A DNA stretch of 64,000 nt from Candidatus Pantoea haifensis. Its GTDB lineage: Bacteria > Pseudomonadota > Gammaproteobacteria > Enterobacterales > Enterobacteriaceae. Shown piece by piece: positions 58,985-64,000 of the stretch. The stretch covers positions 1-64,000 of the forward strand of contig JAGTWN010000008.1 of the NCBI GenBank assembly GCA_018842655.1, in the 5' to 3' direction. The notes beneath the pieces were generated by a model that was given only the letters and a program-made list of their open reading frames with translations, was not told the origin of the DNA and ran no database searches. The first letter of the stretch is position 1. Every line of letters begins with the position of its first letter. A program made the position numbers and the translations under genes.

Positions 58985-60207
58985 TTACTTCTGATACTGC
59001 ATCAGCAAGGCTTTTCCGTAATCGTTACCGTTCGGAATGCGGGTAATGGTATGAATATGGAAGCGCGCCGGTTCTTCATTGGTGAGCCACATGCCGCTGT
59101 GATGATCAAATTCCAGTAACACCACCGGACTTTGAATGCGGTAATAAAACACGTCATCCTTGCCACAACCGCCGATCCAGCTCCACCATGTTGATTCAAG
59201 GTGCTGCTCAATCTGTTTCAGACGTGCCTGGCGCGGCCCGTCAGGTAAAAAATCGAGAAAAGCGGCGATGGTTTGCATCAGTCTGGCGCGCTGCGGTGCG
59301 TCAAATTCTGCTGCGCAAATGCCTTCCAGCGGTATAACGCGATTATCCTGAAATGCGCCAGCAAGGTGTCGCTGATCGGCAAAGTTAAAACGCTCCGGAG
59401 GCATTAGCGGATCTTCCATCTGCTGATAAACGGTTGCCCGCGCCTGTTGTTCTGGGCTGAGAGACTGCATCAGCGCCAGACCAGACTGTTCTTCTTCGGT
59501 GAACAGCACGCAGTCACTCTCATCGCCGCGCGCAATGACATTAGGCTCTACGCCCATAAATGTGGGTGCAATAACCAGCTGCCGGCCTGTGATAAAACAG
59601 CAAAACGCCACATGATGGCCATAAATATTCCAGCCCCAGGGCTGCGTAGCTGACGGCTCTCCGAACAGCATGAAGTGAAAACTCCAGCGGTTCATGATAT
59701 TGGTGAGATCGTAGAGTTCGCCAAGAAACTGGTTAGCATCCATCAGCTGCTGCACTTTGGTAAAACCCCGCGCACTGGTGCAGCTGCGCAACAGCGCCAG
59801 AAAGGTTTCACGGGTGGCTGGTGACGTTTCTTCAAGCCGTATGCCGTAATCATTAAACGGGATTTCAGGGTTATACCAGGCACGCCACTGTTTAGCCTCA
59901 ATGGGGTAACACACCTCTTTTTGCGCTTCAGGATCAAGGGTTTGTAAAAGAGCCTGAGCAACGGTAACAGCATTTTCAACGGCAAAGCCCTCATCCTGCA
60001 GGGGTAGAGATCGGGCTGAATTTCGCCGTTGCTGGTAATACCGCGAAAGTTTTCATCCAGCATTGCCTGCCAGTGTGCTTTTAATTTTTGCGCTTTCGCG
60101 GTGGCAAGCATGCGCTCGCCATAAGTATGCACGTCGACGCCACGCGCAAGACCAATACGGTGCGCATCGGCTGGCATTAAATAATCACGAAAATTTTGGC
60201 TGGCCAT
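58985..60207 (-). CDS. DUF3500-family protein (frameshifted)
   Basis: A 407-residue protein once repaired; a C missing at 60001-60004 (plus G-run) joins EIQPDLYPLQDEGFAVENAV to the second frame. The conserved DUF3500 core is visible in SFHFMLFGEPSATQPWGWNIYGHHVAFCC, PTFMGVEPNVIARG and the C-terminal FHIHTITRIPNGNDYG. DUF3500 has no established function; some members accompany catabolic genes. No signal peptide. Third functional gene of the leftward operon, after the FAH gene (15 bases apart). Confidence 0.82.
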
Positions 60208-60222
60208 AACGTCCTCCGCTGA

Positions 60223-61080
60223 TTAAGAGTGGGCGGCTTCTGCCACCACACGATTTTCTATGTGGCCTAAGCCTTCTATCTCCAGTCGCATGACATCACC
60301 GGGTTGCAGGAAGCGACCTGTTGGTGCACCAATGCCCGAGGGAGTACCGGTGGCAAGAATATCGCCCGGCTCAAGGGTCATCACCGTTGAGAGGTATTCT
60401 ATTTGCGCATAGATGTCATAAATCATGTCGCCGCTGCCGGAATGCTGACGCAGCTCTCCGTTGACATACAGCTTCATATCCAGATTCAGCGGATCGGGAA
60501 TTTCATCTGCGGTTGTGAGCCACGGGCCAGTAGGACCATGAGTATCGAAAGATTTACCCAGGGTAAAGGTCGGGGATTTGTGTAACCAGTCACGGGCTGA
60601 GACATCATTCACAATCAGGTAGCCCGCGATAACGGCAGCCGCATCGCTGGCTTTGACGTGACGGCAGCGTTTACCAATCACGACGCCCAGTTCAATTTCG
60701 TAATCCATTTTATCGCTGGCATCAGGCTTCACGACTGGCGAGAACGGACCGTTTATGCAGGATACCTGCTTGTTGAACCACATCTGGCTTTCAGGGATCG
60801 GAATGCCAGCCAGTCGGGCTTCATCAGCATGTTTACGGTAATTCATGCCAATACCAAGAAATTTCTGCGCATCCGGCACTGGCGCTTCAAGCTGCACATT
60901 CGACAGGGAAAAAGCCGGCCCGCTGGCTTCTTCAAGCGCCATCCGCAGCTGTGGCAAATCAGTAATTACCTGGCGCATCGATGCAGACACACCCGGTACA
61001 GGGGAGAGATCGATGACCTGATCGTTAACGACTTTGCCAATGCGTGTATGTCCCTGCTCAGTAAAACGTACTATTTTCAT
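60223..61080 (-). CDS. Fumarylacetoacetate hydrolase family enzyme, second copy
   Basis: A 285-residue FAH with complete metal ligands (MDYEIELGVVIG, VNDVSARDW) and full N-terminal GIGMNYRKHADEA, unlike the variant copy at 53498. Region GDILATGTPSGIGAPTGRFLQPGD is the active-site loop. It probably catalyses hydrolysis, decarboxylation or isomerisation of the ring-fission intermediate. RBS AAGGAG before ATG. Intact. Having two FAH genes in one island mirrors the HpaG1/HpaG2 pair of the homoprotocatechuate pathway. Confidence 0.9.
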   Translation of the reverse strand: MKIVRFTEQGHTRIGKVVNDQVIDLSPVPGVSASMRQVITDLPQLRMALEEASGPAFSLSNVQLEAPVPDAQKFLGIGMNYRKHADEARLAGIPIPESQMWFNKQVSCINGPFSPVVKPDASDKMDYEIELGVVIGKRCRHVKASDAAAVIAGYLIVNDVSARDWLHKSPTFTLGKSFDTHGPTGPWLTTADEIPDPLNLDMKLYVNGELRQHSGSGDMIYDIYAQIEYLSTVMTLEPGDILATGTPSGIGAPTGRFLQPGDVMRLEIEGLGHIENRVVAEAAHS

Positions 61081-61109
61081 GGCGTTCTCCTTTACTTAAT
61101 GAGGCGTCT

Positions 61110-61486
61110 TTACGTCTTATAAGGGGTCAGTTGAGACAATACGATTTGCCAGCTCTGCGACGTACGTCGCAGCACCAGCGTGGAGAAACCAGACCGCACT
61201 TTTTCTTCCCCCGTTTCCAGCAGCCGGACGGTGTTACACGTATTACCGGTCAGAAGGGCAATATCGCCCGCCAGGCGAATGTCGGGCGTTTCGCGGCAAA
61301 TTGCGGTAAAGCCCCCATGCGTTCTACGTGCCGCAGAAACTGTGGTTTGTTATGCACCATGCCAGTGCTGTGAATGTGGATCAGATCTTCTGCCAGCAAT
61401 TTCTCCAGCAAAATCAGGTCAGGTTGCGTTAAGGCCCGCTGGCGCTGCTGTTCGAACTCAAGCAGCTCGATTAAGTGCGCTTCCAT
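61110..61486 (-). CDS. SnoaL/NTF2-like protein (DUF4440 type), frameshifted
   Basis: A 125-residue NTF2-fold protein once repaired: MEAHLIELLEFEQQRQRALTQPDLILLEKLLAEDLIHIHSTG, then with one added G (C-run 61312-61316 on plus) ERMGGFTAICRETPDIRLAGDIALLTGNTC and a C-terminal FSTLVLRRTSQSWQIVLSQLTPY. The fold covers isomerases, dehydratases and binding proteins. Between SDR and FAH genes it may be a ring-fission isomerase, replacing the CHM isomerase; inference. Confidence 0.75.
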
Positions 61487-61503
61487 TATCTGTCTCACCG
61501 CTG

Positions 61504-62285
61504 TTAAACCAGACCGTCGTAAGAACCACCGTCGAGTTGCAGGTTCTGACCTGAAATAAAAGAGGCTTGCTGACTGCACAGAAAAGCGCAGGCAGCCCCA
61601 AATTCCTGTGGCGTGCCGTAACGTCTGGCGGCAATGGATTGCACATTGCGTAAGCGGGCTTCTTCGCGGCTGATACTCTCTTTCGCGATTAAACGCTGAA
61701 GCATAAATTCCTGCCGGGGCGTATCAATCCGCTCAGGTAACAGGTTATTAATCGTGACATTGTCTTTCGCCACGTCCTGACTGATTGCTTTACATATCGC
61801 TGTCAGTGCGGTACGGGCTGAGGTTGATAACCCCATCATATAATGTGGCGATTTCACCATGGCGGAGGTGATGTTCACGATGCGGCCAAAGCCTCTGGCC
61901 TGCATGCCAGGAAGCCAGCTGCGGATCAGCTGAACGGCGGGAATAAAGTTTGCTTCCATTGCATTGCGTAAGGCATCCTCGTGCCAGTCAGACAGCGCCC
62001 AGGCTGGGGCCCGGCATTATTGGTGACCAGAATGTCTACCTGCTGAAGCGAAGAGAGGATTTTTTCCCGTCCTGCCGAGGTCGTCAGATCCGCTGCGATA
62101 AAACTGATATCTGTTTCGGGATGATCGAGACGAAGTCGCTGCGCAACACTTTGCAATTTACTTTCATCACGTCCGTTCAAAATGATCTGTACGCCTTCTG
62201 CTGCCAGTGCCTGAGCACAGGCTAATCCCAGCCCCTGCGATGAAGCACAGATAAACGCAATCCTGTTTTGTATGCCTAAATCCAT
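61504..62285 (-). CDS. Short-chain dehydrogenase/reductase of the catabolic operon (frameshifted)
   Basis: A 260-residue SDR once repaired, the first gene of the leftward operon. N-terminal MDLGIQNRIAFICASSQGLGLA is the cofactor site with CASSQGLG; NNAG is present as VTNNAGPQPG. One G is missing at C-run 61998-62000: restored it reads PGALSDWHEDALRNAMEANF. The classical YxxxK is absent at its usual place; the segment reads SPHYMMGLSTSARTAL, a variant seen in a subgroup close to 3-oxoacyl-ACP-reductase-like SDRs. ATG follows GGAG. Confidence 0.8.
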
Positions 62286-62819
62286 GATTTCTCCGCTTTT
62301 TAACCGATATTTTTTGAGAGGCGTAGCAAAGATATATTTCTGGTTTGCGCCAGCCGTTACCTGACTTGCTTAAGATTAGATATATCTGTTGTTACGATAT
62401 GTCTAGATATTGCTCTTCTCTCAGAATGAAAACTCAGAAGTCGGTCACGGATCGTCAACGCCATAAATTGGGTTTGGCTGATAAAAGTGTTGAACGGTTG
62501 TGCGCCGTTATCAGGAATCAAAAGGCTGAATAACCTAAAGCAGAAATCTATAAGGGGATGTTGAAGCTTTTAACGTTGTGGAAGGGGCACGGTAATTAAC
62601 CTCACGGCCTAGCAGGGGTCTGTTGTAAAATTTTCGAGAAGGGGAATGCAGTGTGCAATGAAAAGATCAACGAGACACAAAGAAGAAATTTTTACGTGAT
62701 TGATAGTTATATTAAATGACGCGTTTTCTTCCCTTAAAATGAACCTCGTTAGTCAGTGAGGTTGCGAGACGTCTGTTAGGCAATTAAGTACAGGCTCTCA
62801 GGCGCTTTGATGCAACGAG
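62286..62819. other. Intergenic region with PadR2 operator, no gene seen
   Basis: Apart from the operator at 62378-62404 nothing is recognised. A 35-codon frame at 62427 (MKTQKSVTDRQRHKLGLADK) is probably chance. Confidence 0.45.
62378..62404. promoter_or_regulatory. PadR2 operator before the leftward catabolic operon
   Basis: AGATATATC (62378-62386), nine bases, GATATGTCT (62396-62404): identical to the operator at 48457-48483 apart from one half-site base, with the same spacer length and the shared spacer end TAC. It lies 93 bases before the SDR start. Confidence 0.85.
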
Positions 62820-63747
62820 TTACATCTCTCCCGCCCGCGCTTCCTCACTTTGCATTAAAGCAAAAAATGACTCAAGTTCATGCAGCATCATTGAGGCGGC
62901 CACCGACAGCTGACGCTGTGGCGCTACGCAGAGCGATAGCGTAAAGGGTTTCAATATGCTGTCTATCAACGGAATAAATTTCAGTTCTCCGCGTCGATAC
63001 TCATCAATGATATCCAGCCAGCACATCAGGCTGATGCCTACATTGTCACGCACCAGTGAACGCAGCATATGTATGTTGTTGGTGCGTCCGACTTCATTAA
63101 GCGTAATGCCTGAATTATTCACCAGCGCCTCCAGCGGATCGGCCAGCATGAGTGGTGAAGCCGGCACGATAAAGGGCCAGGATTCGCAGTGGCTGAAACG
63201 GATGGATTCCAGCTGCGCCAGCGGGTGCTGGCTGCTTACCACAATACCTAAACGCAGATCGGAAAAGGACTTCACCAGCAATTCACGTGAACTTTGCGGA
63301 TTGAGCATAATGCCAAAATCCGCATCACCTGCTATCAAAGCTTTTCCGATGTGAATATTGCTCATGGTAGTAAGCGTAAAAGAGATCCCCGGATACTCTT
63401 GTCGGATACGCTGCAAAACCGATGAAAAAAACTGCGGTTGATAGCGTCAATAGTGGCGATGTGCACATGGCCGTGGCGCAAACCACGCAAATCATCCAGT
63501 TGTGTGCATACCCGCCCAAACTCACGCTGCCAGTTTTTGGCTGAATTCAACAAGATTTCCCCGCCGCGGTCATACGTAATCCTGATGGATGGCGCTCAAA
63601 CAACGGCATATCCAGTTGCTGCTCGACGCGCAATATCTGTCGATCAATAGACGATGCGGAGACATGCAATACCTCAGATGCCTTGCGCAGTGAGCCCTGG
63701 CGAGCCACTTCAGTGAAATAAATGAGAAATCGTGAAAAGGCGAACAT
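62820..63747 (-). CDS. LysR-family regulator (frameshifted)
   Basis: A 309-residue LysR protein once repaired. Start ATG at 63747 (MFAFSRFLIYFTEVARQGSL); the helix-turn-helix is RKASEVLHVSASSIDRQILRVEQQL. Two bases are missing: G at C-run 63559-63562 (restores RMTAAGEILLNSAKNWQREF) and T at A-run 63425-63431 (restores DAINRSFFSSVLQRIRQEY). The sensor domain follows to EEARAGEM. Divergent from an oxidoreductase start at 63893, its likely target. Confidence 0.82.
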
Positions 63748-63892
63748 AACGGGTGCTCTCTTTTTGCAACGCATCATGCGAATTAAACAGATGGACGCTT
63801 ACACATAGCCAAAATAATAATCGCAGCCAGGATAAAAACAAGGGTTTGCACGGCGTTGTGGCTGATGACATCCCTGTAAAAGCAGGCAGATT

Positions 63893-64000
63893 ATGAAGCA
63901 GACAGAGAACCTGACTGTTACCGTCATCGCGAAACAATCCAACGGTGCAGGCAATATGTTACTGACGCTGGTCAGTGCCAGCGTACAACCGCTGCCGGAT
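63893..64000 (+). CDS. Oxidoreductase N-terminus, possibly PDR/VanB-type (runs off window end)
   Basis: 36 codons from an ATG at 63893 read MKQTENLTVTVIAKQSNGAG and NMLLTLVSASVQPLPD. This alternation of strands ending before a proline-rich turn resembles the start of the FMN/NAD(P) domain of phthalate-dioxygenase-reductase-like proteins (vanillate demethylase reductase). The evidence is short. It diverges from the LysR gene at 63747. Confidence 0.45.
   Translation, partial: MKQTENLTVTVIAKQSNGAGNMLLTLVSASVQPLPD

Noticed and set aside
62427-62533. 35-codon frame downstream of the PadR2 operator
   Set aside because: Too short, no ribosome binding site, no family; kept as non-coding.

Overview
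This window looks like part of a large low-copy plasmid (or secondary replicon) of an Enterobacterales bacterium, most likely a Pantoea/Erwinia-type host. At 14.2-17.7 kb it carries a RepFIB-like (Rep_3) initiator with two iteron arrays, DnaA boxes, an 11-bp-phased GATC block and an adjacent parA-parB type Ib partition pair, an arrangement known from large Pantoea plasmids. YddG, YlaC, YajD, FepA-like and PckA homologues fit an enterobacterial host. The genus is inference. No intact insertion sequence, tRNA or rRNA was seen; the only mobile-element trace is a broken serine resolvase at about 2.64 kb.

Layout: 0-3.6 kb has a FadL-type porin fragment, a rhodanese, a GlxA/FtrA-type regulator and a glutathione peroxidase. 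3.8-8.8 kb is a leftward PTS operon (PFK-like kinase, EIIB, EIIC, class II aldolase, small coiled-coil protein, EIIA, P-loop kinase) with a perfect CRP-type site upstream. 10-12 kb has a berberine-bridge-type oxidoreductase and a YajD nuclease. 12-17.7 kb is the partition and replication region. 18.2-26.9 kb holds two transporters (MFS, YddG) and a DHDPS-like/ALDH/GntR/amino-acid-oxidase module with shared GTATAC operator candidates. 27.2-35.3 kb is a guanidine-use operon (ABC transporter, two DUF1989 proteins, a biotin-dependent carboxylase annotated in many genomes as urea carboxylase) that contains both a guanidine-I (ykkC) and a guanidine-II (mini-ykkC) riboswitch. 35.4-44.7 kb is mixed: YlaC, MocR-type regulator, SDR, PckA, LysR, SDR, then a head-to-head scar joining a truncated ABC ATPase and a truncated LysR. 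44.9-48.3 kb has a Fur-box-preceded FepA-like receptor and a PadR regulator with a perfect operator. 48.4-62.4 kb is a catabolic island of two converging operons for an unidentified aromatic compound (VOC extradiol dioxygenase, PhzS-like monooxygenase, amidohydrolase, two FAH enzymes, hydratase, HpaI aldolase, RidA, DUF3500, SDR, MFS, OprD-type porin). Between them sits a PadR-DUF2218 regulator whose probable operator occurs in matching form in front of both operons. 62.8-64 kb has a LysR gene diverging from a truncated oxidoreductase start.

Reading note: at least 20 otherwise well-conserved genes are broken by missing single bases, nearly all in homopolymer runs, and adding the missing bases restores a full-length protein every time. 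This is the pattern expected of an under-corrected long-read assembly. I therefore describe these genes as one reading unit each, marked 'frameshifted', and do not treat them as decayed. Truncated genes (resolvase, ABC ATPase, LysR fragment) are different and look truly broken.
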